NCBI RefSeq assembly: GCF_029846635.1
Contig: NZ_JARVTG010000002.1
Coordinates: 909,501 to 973,500, forward strand
Direction: 5' to 3'
Length of the DNA: 64,000 nt
From: Pokkaliibacter sp. MBI-7
GTDB lineage: Bacteria; Pseudomonadota; Gammaproteobacteria; Pseudomonadales; Balneatricaceae
Shown: piece after piece, positions 36,424 through 44,404 of the stretch
Position numbering within the stretch: the stretch's first letter is position 1
Layout: each line of letters opens with the position of its first letter
Made by a program: the position numbers and the translations under genes
Notes under the pieces: model-generated
The model's database searches: none
Told to the model about the DNA's origin: nothing
What the model saw: the letters and a program-made list of their open reading frames with translations, nothing else

Positions 36424-39400
36424 TTATTTACTCAACAGGCCGCCGGGGCGTTTCTGCTCGATCAGGAACTGGGTAAAGCTGGCCCTGGTGCGGTCATCAA
36501 TCAGCTTGCCCATCTGCTGCATCAGCGCCTGGCTGTTGCCGCTTTGCTGGGCGTTGCCATCCATACTGACGCTGATCACCGGGGCATAGGTGACGCTGAT
36601 GGCACTATCACTGCGGCGGGTCTCAACCACCTTGTTCAGTAAGTCAGCCGTTTGGGTACGGCTGGTTACTGTTGCCGGTCCGCTGACCAGCACGCCGTTG
36701 ACCAGCTCGTTGCCTTTTTCGGCCACGACCCCCGCCCCACCGGCCGCGATCTTGCCGCCGTTATCAAAGGCGCCCAGATAGGGCACTCGCTTTGCTACAG
36801 GTAACATCTGAGCCACAGGCAACATCTGAGCCGCAGGTAACATCTGAGCCGCAGGCAACATCTGAGCCGCAGGCAACATCTGAGCCGCAGGCAACATCTG
36901 AGCCGCAGGCAACATCTGAGCCGCAGGCAACATCTGAGCCGCTGGCAGTGCCGACATACGTTCAACTTCCCGCAGTATTTCACTGGTGCTATCGCGGCGG
37001 CTCAATGTCAGCTGCGGCAACACCTGCGCAGCGGGCAACATGGCGACGACCTTAGCCGCCTGGCTCAGCAGCGCGGCGGTATCCTCGCGCCCGGTCACGG
37101 TTGCCGGCCCCTTGATCAGGGTGCCGTTGACCAGCTCATCGCCGTACTCCGAGACAATGCCCCATTTCCCTCCGGGGATATGGCCGCCCTTGTCGTAGGC
37201 ACCGGCAAAGCTGGTGCTCACTGCGGCTGCCGCTGCTTGTAGAGCCCCAGTCTCAACAAGAACTGTTCCCACCGCTGAAAGATTTTCCGGGAAAGGCGCA
37301 CTGGCCCAGGCATTGGCCAGTGCCTCCTTGCTGCTGAGCAGAATGCTTTGCAGGGTGTAGAGTTTTTGCGCAATAAGCATGGCCTTGTAGGCGCCGCTCT
37401 GGCTACCGGCAAAGGTGTCATATAGCTGGGCAAAACCTTGCATACGGGCGATCTGGCTGGCCTGCTCATACTGCTCGACCTGCCGTGTATGCTGCTGCTC
37501 AAGCTGCGAGCGGGCGGCGGCGGCTTCACTGCTGACGCCGTAACGCTCATTTTCAAAGTCTCTCAGTAAGTCAAGGCGACGGTCATACCACTCTTTATAT
37601 TGAGCATACTGCCGGTTCAGCTGGCTCAGCTCACTGAACGCACCACCGGTTTCGGGGCTTAAGGTCGGCACGGTAGGTGCATTCTCGACCAGCGCCCTGT
37701 TGAGGTTGCCCTGAGCTGTGTTGGCGACGGCCATCCCATCCTTCCCGGTGTAGCGGTTAGCCAGATGCTGGTTTTGCAGGGCCTTGAACAGGCTGTCATC
37801 CCTGACCAGCGCATTCGGTTGATTGGCCAGATACTGCTTGGCCTGCTCGTATTCCGTCAGCGAGATCTTATTGTTTTTGAGCAGCTCACCCAGTATCTGC
37901 TCCTGCTCAATACGCTTCTGACTTGCCTCCCACAGTGGGTCCATCTCACCGCGCAATGCCCGGTAGGCATTCATCATCTGCTCGATGGTCATCACGGTGT
38001 CGCCCGATGCGGTGGCGGCCTCTTTGGCTTTGCGTGCGTGGATATCGGCCATCTGCTCACGCACATTGGCCATGGCCGCTTCAAGCTCGGCGGCTTTGGC
38101 CGGGTCGCTGTCGCCCAGCCGTTTTCTGGCGGCCTCCAGCTCAGCCAGATCGGCTTTCAGCTTGTCGATCTGCGGCTGATATTTACTCAGCAGGGATTGC
38201 TCGTTTGGCGTGAGAAAGCCCGTTTGGGTATCAGGCACTGATGACGCTGAGCCAGCGCGTAACACCTGATTCATCTGAGTAGACACATAGCCTGCCGTGG
38301 CCTTGAGAAGCGTCTTCTGTTTCTCAAGCTCGGCCAGCTCTTGTGTTATATCCACCGCTGAAAACACCTCGTCCGATGCCACGCCGAATCCACTGGCCAG
38401 CGCTTGCTGGTAACGCTGTTTGGCATCGGCAATCTGCTGATCAACCGTGTTCAGCTGCTGGCTGATGTCGAAGGCTTTATCGTTGAGCTGAAACAACGAC
38501 AGGCTGGCCAGCTGTTCACGCAGCGCAGAGGTCTGGGTGGTCAGCTTCTCTGTGCGGTCTTTCGCAGTCTCAAGGCTGGAAATGTAAGTGGCGTAGGCCG
38601 TTACTCCCAGAATCAGCGCCCCCGCCGGGCCGCCTACCAGATTGAGCGCCCCCTGCAGCCCACGCGACACGACACTGGCGCGGCGGGCCGCTTCGGCATA
38701 GTTGGCGGTGGCCGTGGCCGCCACAGACTGCGCGGCTGACAGCTTCTGGCTGCTGGTAGTCAGCGCGGTAATGGCGGCATTGTGCTGCTCGGTAGTGCGT
38801 GCGCTGGCCAGCGCCTGCTGGGCTTCCCGCTGGGCCTGCGCGGCCATCCACACCTTGCCATCGGCGCGGCGCTTCTCTGCGGCGGCCAGCGCCTCCTCCT
38901 GTTTCAGTTGCTGATAACTGGCTTTCGCTTCTGCCACTTTCGCGGCAGTGGCTGAGGCAATAGCAGGCAGATAGCGCGATGCCACCACGCCTGAGAGGGC
39001 AATCAGTGCTTCGTCCCAGTGCTCGGCCACCACGCCGCCCTGCTGCATGGCATCCACAAAGCGGTTGACGGGGTCCGTCAGCAGGCTGGCACTGCTGCCG
39101 CTCAGGCGATTCATCAGGCCGTCATACACACCCACCAGCCGCTTCATGGCCAGCTCGTAGTCTTTGACGGCCTGCGCATCCAGATCGGGCATAGCCACAC
39201 CGAGGCTGCGCGCTTCAGCGGTGAAGCGTTTCAGCAGTTCGGCATTGCCACGCAGCAACGGCAGCAGGCGGCTGCCATCGTCGGCAAGCATTTCCATAAA
39301 GGTAATCTGCTCGCCGGTGGGCAATTGCGTTACCGCTTCGGCCAGCTTGAGGATCAGCTGATCCGGTGCGAGGTTTTTGAACTCCTCCACGTTGAGGTTA

Positions 39401-39858
39401 AGGGTCTTGAACAGGTCAACCGCCTCACCGCCGCCGTTGGCGATAAAGTCGTTCACCTTATCGGCGGTGTCTTTAAAGATGTCGCCCATCTTCTTGCCGC
39501 TCACGCCGACCTTGTCGGCAGCGTATTGCCAGGCAAGCAGCGTTTGCGATGACATGCCCAGGGTGTCGGCGAGGTTCACCGCCTCACTCACCGCCTCCAC
39601 CCGGAATTTGGTGGCAAGCACACCGATGGCCGCCGTCACTGTGCCCAGCCCGGTGTTGAAGCGGGCATAGGCAGCACCAGCACGGAGGATAATGCCGGTG
39701 CTGGCATCCATCTCTCTGGCCAGCGCTCTGACCTGCCGTTGTGCCACGCCGCTGCTGCGTTGCAGTTTCTCCTGCTCTTCCCGCGTGGTGCGGATTGCCC
39801 TGATACCGCCTTTGCTGTCGCCGGTGATGACGATGGCGGCTTCGTATTTATTGACCAT
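36424..39858 (-). CDS. Tape measure protein
   Basis: A 1144-residue tail length protein. Its N-terminus (SKGGIRAIRTTREEQEKLQR ... MDASTGIILRAGAAYARFNT) and the hydrophobic transition near 400-430 fit tape measure proteins; long helical regions follow. The C-terminus carries two copies of a GG-I-G-(V/I)V(S/A)E-G-ELVNG-GPATVT-R motif (about 912-960 and 1048-1095), separated by a run of eight AAQMLP-type hexapeptides. Its ATG overlaps the gpT stop as TGATG. Length sets the tail length. Confidence 0.9.
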   Translation of the reverse strand: MVNKYEAAIVITGDSKGGIRAIRTTREEQEKLQRSSGVAQRQVRALAREMDASTGIILRAGAAYARFNTGLGTVTAAIGVLATKFRVEAVSEAVNLADTLGMSSQTLLAWQYAADKVGVSGKKMGDIFKDTADKVNDFIANGGGEAVDLFKTLNLNVEEFKNLAPDQLILKLAEAVTQLPTGEQITFMEMLADDGSRLLPLLRGNAELLKRFTAEARSLGVAMPDLDAQAVKDYELAMKRLVGVYDGLMNRLSGSSASLLTDPVNRFVDAMQQGGVVAEHWDEALIALSGVVASRYLPAIASATAAKVAEAKASYQQLKQEEALAAAEKRRADGKVWMAAQAQREAQQALASARTTEQHNAAITALTTSSQKLSAAQSVAATATANYAEAARRASVVSRGLQGALNLVGGPAGALILGVTAYATYISSLETAKDRTEKLTTQTSALREQLASLSLFQLNDKAFDISQQLNTVDQQIADAKQRYQQALASGFGVASDEVFSAVDITQELAELEKQKTLLKATAGYVSTQMNQVLRAGSASSVPDTQTGFLTPNEQSLLSKYQPQIDKLKADLAELEAARKRLGDSDPAKAAELEAAMANVREQMADIHARKAKEAATASGDTVMTIEQMMNAYRALRGEMDPLWEASQKRIEQEQILGELLKNNKISLTEYEQAKQYLANQPNALVRDDSLFKALQNQHLANRYTGKDGMAVANTAQGNLNRALVENAPTVPTLSPETGGAFSELSQLNRQYAQYKEWYDRRLDLLRDFENERYGVSSEAAAARSQLEQQHTRQVEQYEQASQIARMQGFAQLYDTFAGSQSGAYKAMLIAQKLYTLQSILLSSKEALANAWASAPFPENLSAVGTVLVETGALQAAAAAVSTSFAGAYDKGGHIPGGKWGIVSEYGDELVNGTLIKGPATVTGREDTAALLSQAAKVVAMLPAAQVLPQLTLSRRDSTSEILREVERMSALPAAQMLPAAQMLPAAQMLPAAQMLPAAQMLPAAQMLPAAQMLPVAQMLPVAKRVPYLGAFDNGGKIAAGGAGVVAEKGNELVNGVLVSGPATVTSRTQTADLLNKVVETRRSDSAISVTYAPVISVSMDGNAQQSGNSQALMQQMGKLIDDRTRASFTQFLIEQKRPGGLLSK
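36797..36940 (-). repeat. 18-bp minisatellite within the tape measure gene
   Basis: Eight tandem 18-bp units, consensus GCAGGCAACATCTGAGCC on the plus strand, differing at one to three positions. They encode AAQMLP repeats in the tape measure. Gain or loss of units stays in frame, adding or removing six residues. Confidence 0.95.
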
Positions 39859-40172
39859 CAGCGTTTTGTCTCTGCGAAATGTTGCAGTGCGCCCTGCTCG
39901 ATCAGCTTGACCTGATCAAACACCTGCAGGGGCTGAGCTGCCTGAGTAAGGGTGATCACACCGAGAATGACGTTGCCATCGAGGCCCAGCGGCCCGGCGT
40001 CGGTCAGGCGCCAGTCCGTCGAACAGCGCACAAACACCTGCCATGCCTGATGATGCTCCGGCCAGATCTCGACCTGCTCCTGCTGCCGCAACGAGGCCAG
40101 CTGCTGCGCGATGTATTCCGGCGAGTAGCCATAAAACTGCAGCTCCTGCTCTCGCTCGTGCAGCTCTGCCAC
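39858..40172 (-). CDS. gpT portion of the gpGT tail chaperone (-1 frameshift product)
   Basis: A DUF1799-like segment (EIWPEHHQAWQVFVRCSTDW, LDGNVILGVITL). It lies in the -1 frame relative to the upstream chaperone gene and joins it through a slippery heptamer at 40226-40232, so it is most likely made only as the extension of gpGT (218 residues in total: 96 zero-frame codons plus 122). An internal GTG at 40172 could allow separate translation, but there is no good RBS. Confidence 0.8.
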   Translation of the reverse strand: MAELHEREQELQFYGYSPEYIAQQLASLRQQEQVEIWPEHHQAWQVFVRCSTDWRLTDAGPLGLDGNVILGVITLTQAAQPLQVFDQVKLIEQGALQHFAETKR

Positions 40173-40213
40173 CGTGACAGGCCGATGGCCCGCCCAGCAG
40201 CGGCCCAGGTCGA

Positions 40214-40513
40214 TCAGCCGTAGTTCTTTTTTGCCACCGCCTCGTTGTATTCGCGGATCAGTGCCGGGCCAGCACAGGGGTCATTCTTAACGGCCTCCAG
40301 CAGCTCGGCCTTGCTGAAGCCTTCCTGCTCCAGCTCCGGCAGATCAACCAGCACCAGATCAAGCAGGCGCTTTTCAGAGCTGACCACTTCGTCTGTCGGG
40401 GCAATGCGGAAGGTGGCCCGCAGCGTACTCTGGTCAAATTCGCCCTGCTCGTTGGGGATGTGCACGGTGACAAGGCGGGTAAATTTGCGGTCTTTAGTCA
40501 GTTGAAATTGCAT
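40214..40513 (-). CDS. Tail assembly chaperone gpG
   Basis: A 99-residue protein (MQFQLTKDRKFTRLVTVHIP ... ALIREYNEAVAKKNYG) directly after the tail tube gene and before the tape measure, the position of lambda gpG. A slippery A-AAA-AAG four codons before its stop allows a fraction of ribosomes to extend into gpT. Such chaperones coat the tape measure protein during tail assembly. Confidence 0.82.
   Translation of the reverse strand: MQFQLTKDRKFTRLVTVHIPNEQGEFDQSTLRATFRIAPTDEVVSSEKRLLDLVLVDLPELEQEGFSKAELLEAVKNDPCAGPALIREYNEAVAKKNYG
40226..40232 (-). promoter_or_regulatory. -1 ribosomal frameshift site (A AAA AAG)
   Basis: The zero-frame codons are GCA AAA AAG, so the heptamer A-AAA-AAG is in the correct X-XXY-YYZ phase. 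After a -1 slip the frame continues ELRLIDLGRCWAGHRPVTVA into the DUF1799-like segment and ends at 39858, exactly in register. Confidence 0.9.
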
Positions 40514-40515
40514 GG

Positions 40516-41478
40516 TCAGCGCACCGTGATTTTGATGCCCACGTTACTGGCGTTAGGCAGGGGTTTGAGGTCAAAGGAGTAAGCCACCTGCCCGTTGATT
40601 TCGCTTTCCGACAGGTTGGTCAGCTGGGCTGTCACCTCCAGCTCGATGATGTTGCCCGCCACGGTGCCGTGCACGACCTTCAGGGTGCTGACCTGCACAC
40701 CGTTATCTGAGCGGGTTTTGCTGAACCAGTTCACGGCGGCCAGTGACGCCGGGGCAATAAAGGTCAGCTTGCCGGTGGGCTGCATCTTGTAGAGCGCCGT
40801 TTCTTTCTGATTCGGCCGGTCGATGCGCTCCACCGTGCCGCCGCTGGCCAGCGTCAGTTCCGTGAGCGCAATATCAATGTCGTCTACTGTGGCGGTGGGC
40901 GTGTTGACCGCACTCGGTGGCACCGGGTCTTTAAAGGCGCTGGTATCCGGCGTGAGCACAGCCACTTCAGACGGGGCGTTGTAGCCGCCCATCATGCTGC
41001 TGAAGCTGAATTTGGGCAGCTCACCTTCTTTCAGGCTCAGCTCTACCAGACCCCGGGCGCCATCAATAATGTGCTGCTGCATCTTGTTGCCCGCCGCCAC
41101 CCGCATAAAGGCGGCGGTGATCATTTCGTAGTTGCCATCGGCCAGCTCGTACGTCACGGCGGTACCGGCGGTGAGGGTTTCGGCATAGCCACAGGCCCGC
41201 AGCAACGGGCCATAACCCGGCGCCGTACCGGCTACCCCGGCTCCGGCGGCATACACCTCGAAGCTCAGCTCGGTACGCAGTTTGGTTTTGATCTCGCCGA
41301 AGTTGCCTTCACCCAGACGGTCTACCTCTTTACTGATAGCGTCGCCCTGCTGGTAACTGATCACCAGATTATTGACGTCTATGGCATGGGCACCGGTGAG
41401 GCCGACAGGTGCGCCACTGGTCGACTGAATGGCAGCCAGCAGGATTTTTTGCCGGAATGTCATAGGTTGCATGGCCAT
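40516..41478 (-). CDS. Major tail tube protein
   Basis: A 320-residue tail tube protein: TFRQKILLAAIQSTSGAPVG at the start, ELSFEVYAAGAGVAGTAPGY and YGPLLRACGYAETLTAG are typical for siphovirus tube subunits of this size, and the C-terminal AYSFDLKPLPNASN completes the fold. It overlaps the small gene upstream by 1 base and precedes gpG by 2 bp. Confidence 0.85.
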   Translation of the reverse strand: MAMQPMTFRQKILLAAIQSTSGAPVGLTGAHAIDVNNLVISYQQGDAISKEVDRLGEGNFGEIKTKLRTELSFEVYAAGAGVAGTAPGYGPLLRACGYAETLTAGTAVTYELADGNYEMITAAFMRVAAGNKMQQHIIDGARGLVELSLKEGELPKFSFSSMMGGYNAPSEVAVLTPDTSAFKDPVPPSAVNTPTATVDDIDIALTELTLASGGTVERIDRPNQKETALYKMQPTGKLTFIAPASLAAVNWFSKTRSDNGVQVSTLKVVHGTVAGNIIELEVTAQLTNLSESEINGQVAYSFDLKPLPNASNVGIKITVR

Positions 41479-41663
41479 CAGCTGTTACTCCCGGTGGTGG
41501 GTTTGGTTTTCGCCGAAGCGGTTTTACTGGCAGGCTCGACAGGCGCGGCTGCACCCTCTTCTGCCACCGTGTCAGGTAGCGCTGCGGCACTCGGTTTCGA
41601 TGCGGCAGGCACGCGCTGTCCATCGACCAGCACAAAGCTGCCGCCGCTCAGGGGGCTACGCAT
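41478..41663 (-). CDS. Small Ala/Ser/Lys-rich phage protein, copy 1
   Basis: A 61-residue protein (MRSPLSGGSFVLVDGQRVPA ... SAKTKPTTGSNS) with a short conserved head and a low-complexity tail. AGGAG lies 6 nt before the ATG and its stop overlaps the tail tube start. A shortened, near-identical copy lies 1.6 kb upstream at 43073-43216, on the other side of antirepressor 2. Confidence 0.65.
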   Translation of the reverse strand: MRSPLSGGSFVLVDGQRVPAASKPSAAALPDTVAEEGAAAPVEPASKTASAKTKPTTGSNS

Positions 41664-41680
41664 GGGGAATCTCCTGAAAT

Positions 41681-41702
41681 AAAAAAACCGCCCGAAGGCG
41701 GT
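41681..41702 (-). terminator. Terminator at the end of the antirepressor 2 cassette
   Basis: CCGCC-TTCG-GGCGG on the minus strand followed by seven Ts, placed between antirepressor 2 and the next structural-operon gene. Confidence 0.8.
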
Positions 41703-41712
41703 GTGATGTGAC

Positions 41713-41750
41713 GTGACATCCTCCCCTGCCTAAAGGCAGGGGATTCCTAT
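41713..41750. mobile_element. IS200/IS605-like end hairpin (solo)
   Basis: GACATCCTCCCC followed by a 9-bp stem (CCCCTGCCT/AGGCAGGGG) and GGATTCCTA resembles the subterminal hairpin at the right end of IS200/IS605 (TnpB-carrying) elements. No transposase gene is present. A similar motif follows antirepressor 4. It could be a remnant or a convergent terminator. The last about 20 codons of antirepressor 2 (after GIDRLA) differ from copy 1 and may derive from the insertion. Confidence 0.4.
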
Positions 41751-41770
41751 GGTGCTACGAATGAGTTGCC

Positions 41771-42796
41771 TCACGCATAGTCGCTTCGATGGGTTCCTGC
41801 TGCTGACGGCATGACTGCACCGCTCACTTCACAGGCCAGCCGGTCTATACCGACGCGCATCACCTCGGTCAGCACCTTGCGGTTGATCCGCTCGCCGATC
41901 AGGCGGCCCATGGCCCGGGCATCACTCACCTGCACTATTTCGGCATCCTGCTGTAAGGGCACCAGCGTCGGGGTCAGGTGGCTGTCGAACTGCAACAGAA
42001 AGCGCTGCTCGGTCAGCATCTGAGTTAGCAGGCCCATGGCCAGTGTGGACTGATCCACCGGCAGCGCGGGCATGGCCACGTTGCCCTGCTTCATCGCCAG
42101 CTCGCACTCCTGCCAGTAGCTCAGGGCGGTCTGTCGGGCCTGAGCCAGCGTGTTGATGTCGGTGCTCGGGGCATCGGTGAAGTGATAAGTGGCCAGCAAT
42201 TGCGCGAGAAAATGGCGGAACGGCCCTACCCGCTCGGCATCGGCTTTGAGGTAGACGTGCTCCAGCGCGTCGATATGCACCATGCGCAGCTGGGCTTTGC
42301 GGTGCTGCATGGGCTTGATATGGAAGGATGGCAGGCGCTCATAGGCTTTATAAGGCTCGACAATACCCAGTGCCTGCGTCAGATCGCCCGCATTTAACCA
42401 GATGCCTTTGCCTTCCACGGTGATGCGCAGGGGTTTGTCGTGATAGGTAAAGTCGTGGAAGCGCAGTTCCGGTGGCAGGTAGCGGCCGGTTTTACGAATG
42501 GCGGGCAGCACTTCGGCGGTGACCCATTTTTTAAAGCGTTTGGCTTCGGGCTTGCGGCTTCGCAAGATCGCAGAATACAAGCCGGACTCATTGATAATCA
42601 GAATTTCTTGATCGCCAGAGGGGGTACGCACAATCTGCGTACCCTTCTCGTCATCATCGAGAGAACGGGTCATATCGCTAGCCATGCGATATTCGAGAGC
42701 CGCGGCTACGTCGCCAGCAATGAACCAGACTTGGCCATTTTGTTCGATGGTGCGGACGGCGTGTTGATCGAAAGAAAACGGAATGATGTTCGACAT
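41771..42796 (-). CDS. Antirepressor 2: BRO-N domain protein
   Basis: A 341-residue paralogue of antirepressor 1. ATG 42796 is chosen for AAGGAG 8 nt upstream; the longer open frame runs through the regulatory RNA. Its N-terminal 65 residues (PFSFDQHAVRTIEQNGQVWF) diverge from copy 1, while the rest from LIINESGLYSAILRS to VMRVGIDRLA appears identical at protein level with only scattered silent DNA changes. The C-terminal tail CEVSGAVMPSAAGTHRSDYA is unique. Presumed to counter a repressor different from that targeted by copy 1, judging from the divergent DNA-binding head. Confidence 0.88.
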   Translation of the reverse strand: MSNIIPFSFDQHAVRTIEQNGQVWFIAGDVAAALEYRMASDMTRSLDDDEKGTQIVRTPSGDQEILIINESGLYSAILRSRKPEAKRFKKWVTAEVLPAIRKTGRYLPPELRFHDFTYHDKPLRITVEGKGIWLNAGDLTQALGIVEPYKAYERLPSFHIKPMQHRKAQLRMVHIDALEHVYLKADAERVGPFRHFLAQLLATYHFTDAPSTDINTLAQARQTALSYWQECELAMKQGNVAMPALPVDQSTLAMGLLTQMLTEQRFLLQFDSHLTPTLVPLQQDAEIVQVSDARAMGRLIGERINRKVLTEVMRVGIDRLACEVSGAVMPSAAGTHRSDYA

Positions 42797-42845
42797 GATG
42801 AAACTCCTTTGATATTGAGTTTCCGCACCCAAACGCCAATTTGGG

Positions 42846-42920
42846 TGAGCGGAACCGTGCGGGTTGGCGTACCAGCTCAAAGGGACTGGCGAGCCCGAAG
42901 GCTCCCACGCACGGACCGCC
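42846..42920 (-). ncRNA. C4-type antisense RNA 2 (upstream of antirepressor 2)
   Basis: Outer stem CCGTGCG/CGCACGG (42855-42861 with 42908-42914) encloses a GAGCC-TTC-GGGCTC hairpin. Box a' (CCTTTGA, 42877-42883) is a perfect 7-nt complement of TCAAAGG at the RBS (42806-42812) and upstream (42985-42991). Box b' (ACGCCAA, 42864-42870) perfectly complements TTGGCGT at 42833-42839 and 43000-43006. Its sequence is unrelated to C4 RNAs 1 and 3, but the layout is the same. Confidence 0.7.
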
Positions 42921-42949
42921 CATAATGTAGGCGTGACCATGCCGAAGAC

Positions 42950-43006
42950 AAAAAAATACCGCTATTAGGCGGTGGTTTTGTCCACCTTTGATTTCAGGGA
43001 CGCCAA
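42950..43006 (-). promoter_or_regulatory. Putative C4-responsive attenuator 2
   Basis: Upstream b and a boxes (43000-43006, 42985-42991) lead into hairpin GGTGG-ACAAAA-CCACC (42971-42986). Its 3' arm overlaps the ACCGC arm of the next hairpin (42969-42973 with 42958-42962), which is followed by seven Ts (42950-42956). Same mutually exclusive arrangement as in the other three leaders. Confidence 0.55.
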
Positions 43007-43072
43007 TCCCAGGCCAATGATTTTGCACCGGCATGGGAAGTGTAGGGCGACTTGCAGGATAGCGTCAAGCCA

Positions 43073-43216
43073 TCAGCTGTTACTCCCGGTGGTGGGTTTG
43101 GTTTTCGCCGAAGCGGTTTTACTGGCAGGCGCGGCTGCGCCCTCTTCTGCCACCATGTCAGGCATGCACAGTCCATCGACCAGCACAAAGCTGCCGCCGC
43201 TCAGGGGGCTACGCAT
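43073..43216 (-). CDS. Small Ala/Ser/Lys-rich phage protein, shortened copy 2
   Basis: A 47-residue version of the 41478-41663 protein: the same head (MRSPLSGGSFVLVDG) and tail (ASKTASAKTKPTTGSNS), with the middle shortened by 14 residues. It keeps its RBS and start, so may still be expressed, but is best seen as a partial duplicate flanking the antirepressor 2 cassette. Confidence 0.55.
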   Translation of the reverse strand: MRSPLSGGSFVLVDGLCMPDMVAEEGAAAPASKTASAKTKPTTGSNS

Positions 43217-43234
43217 GGGGAATCTCCTGAAATG

Positions 43235-43253
43235 AAAAACCGCCCGAAGGCGG
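43235..43253 (-). terminator. Terminator after the lipoprotein gene
   Basis: CCGCC-TTCG-GGCGG on the minus strand followed by TTTTT, 22 bp after the lipoprotein stop. It is the partner of the copy at 41681-41702. Confidence 0.75.
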
Positions 43254-43274
43254 CTGGTTAGCATTAATGGTCTG

Positions 43275-43640
43275 TTATTGAGTAAACCACTGCTTACATT
43301 GAGCAGCGACTCGGTTAAATGGAATTTTGTGCATGTCTATGCAAATACCCCACATGCATTTCTGAAAATAGTCCGGACCGTTTTTTTTAATAGTCATCTC
43401 ACCTTTACTGATGAGCTTTCCATTACTAATCACCGCCGGGGCTGAGTTATATTGCCCTTGGGTTTCCCAGCATTCCTCACCGGTGCCATCTGCCCTAATG
43501 TTCACATATTGAGTTTGACCACCACCCTCTCCCACCCAATAGCCCGTCAAGTCGGGATCAGGTGTAGGCGTATATCTATGTGCAATATCATTCACTGCAC
43601 ATCCAGATAGCAGCAAAAAAGACAAGGCAATAACTCTCAT
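43275..43640 (-). CDS. Small lipoprotein, prophage accessory
   Basis: A 121-residue protein with a lipobox signal peptide (MRVIALSFLLLSGC, lipidated Cys14). The mature part (LTGYWVGEGGGQTQYVNIRA, KKNGPDYFQKCMWGICIDMH) contains further cysteines and a lipocalin-like GYWVGEG start. It is isolated between two structural genes with its own upstream gap and terminator, as expected of a moron. A surface role such as superinfection exclusion is possible but unproven. Confidence 0.65.
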   Translation of the reverse strand: MRVIALSFLLLSGCAVNDIAHRYTPTPDPDLTGYWVGEGGGQTQYVNIRADGTGEECWETQGQYNSAPAVISNGKLISKGEMTIKKNGPDYFQKCMWGICIDMHKIPFNRVAAQCKQWFTQ

Positions 43641-43714
43641 GGCTGAACCTCATTAAATTGACGATTCAACTATAGTTATGCGCCCTTAATTCGGTCAATA
43701 ACCTTGAATAGCAC

Positions 43715-44404
43715 CTATCTGACGTACTGACGCTGGGTCCAGAAATCGCGCCAGAGCGACACCCGGCCAAACTGCCCGACCTGCTGGCCACCGCCGAACT
43801 CCAGCGGCTCATAACGGCCTCCGATGTCGTGGCCGAGCAAGGCCGTGCGGGCTGCCAGCCGCTGTGCTTCCAGATCGTCATGCTGGCAGATATGGCACAC
43901 TGCCCAGCGCTGGGTGATGGGCTGCAGGGTGTAGGTCGCGAGAGACTCCCCCGCGCTTTCATCCACCTGCCATACCGCGACGGCAGGCAGCGTGTGTGCC
44001 AGTTGCAGCACTGACAGCTCCACGTCAAGGCGCAGGCGTGACTGCTCCAGCTCGTTGTCGACCATCTGGTCGGTGATCTGGGTGCTGGGGTCAGTGGCGA
44101 GCACGGTAAACAACACGTCTGCCGTGTCAGACAGAGCCAGAAAGCTGCCCTGCCGCAGCGTCACCACGAACTGCGCCTCACGGGCGACAGCGACACCATC
44201 GACGTACACCGGTGCGCCGCCGACCGGCTGATACACCACAAAGGGCATCGCCGGAGTATCCGTAAAGCGCACCGGGTAGACGCGCTCAAAGGCGGCTCTG
44301 AGGTTGTCCACCAGCGACGGCACTTCGATTGTGGCCTCCAGCCCCGTCGCCGGTGGTTGCCAGACGGTCAGCCCGGCCTGTTGCAACAACGCTGCGATCA
44401 TCAT
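43715..44404 (-). CDS. Tail terminator/completion protein (gp11/gpU-like)
   Basis: A 229-residue protein between the gp10-like protein and the tail tube, the usual position of the tail completion protein. VPSLVDNLRAAFERVYPVRF and QFVVTLRQGSFLALSDTADV fit such proteins. It overlaps the upstream gene by 4 bases. Assignment rests mostly on gene order. Confidence 0.6.
   Translation of the reverse strand: MMIAALLQQAGLTVWQPPATGLEATIEVPSLVDNLRAAFERVYPVRFTDTPAMPFVVYQPVGGAPVYVDGVAVAREAQFVVTLRQGSFLALSDTADVLFTVLATDPSTQITDQMVDNELEQSRLRLDVELSVLQLAHTLPAVAVWQVDESAGESLATYTLQPITQRWAVCHICQHDDLEAQRLAARTALLGHDIGGRYEPLEFGGGQQVGQFGRVSLWRDFWTQRQYVR

Larger units (their letters stand above)
41475..41702. repeat. 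Direct repeat A flanking the antirepressor 2 cassette (partner 43070-43253)
   Basis: This stretch (small gene plus its terminator-like upstream hairpin) recurs at 43070-43253 in the same orientation with high identity, apart from missing 42-nt-scale segments. The two copies bracket the antirepressor 2 cassette, as if the cassette arrived or was captured with a partial duplication. Confidence 0.8.

Noticed and set aside
36797..36940. Possible CRISPR array
   Set aside because: Units are 18 bp, strictly tandem without spacers, and in frame within the tape measure gene.
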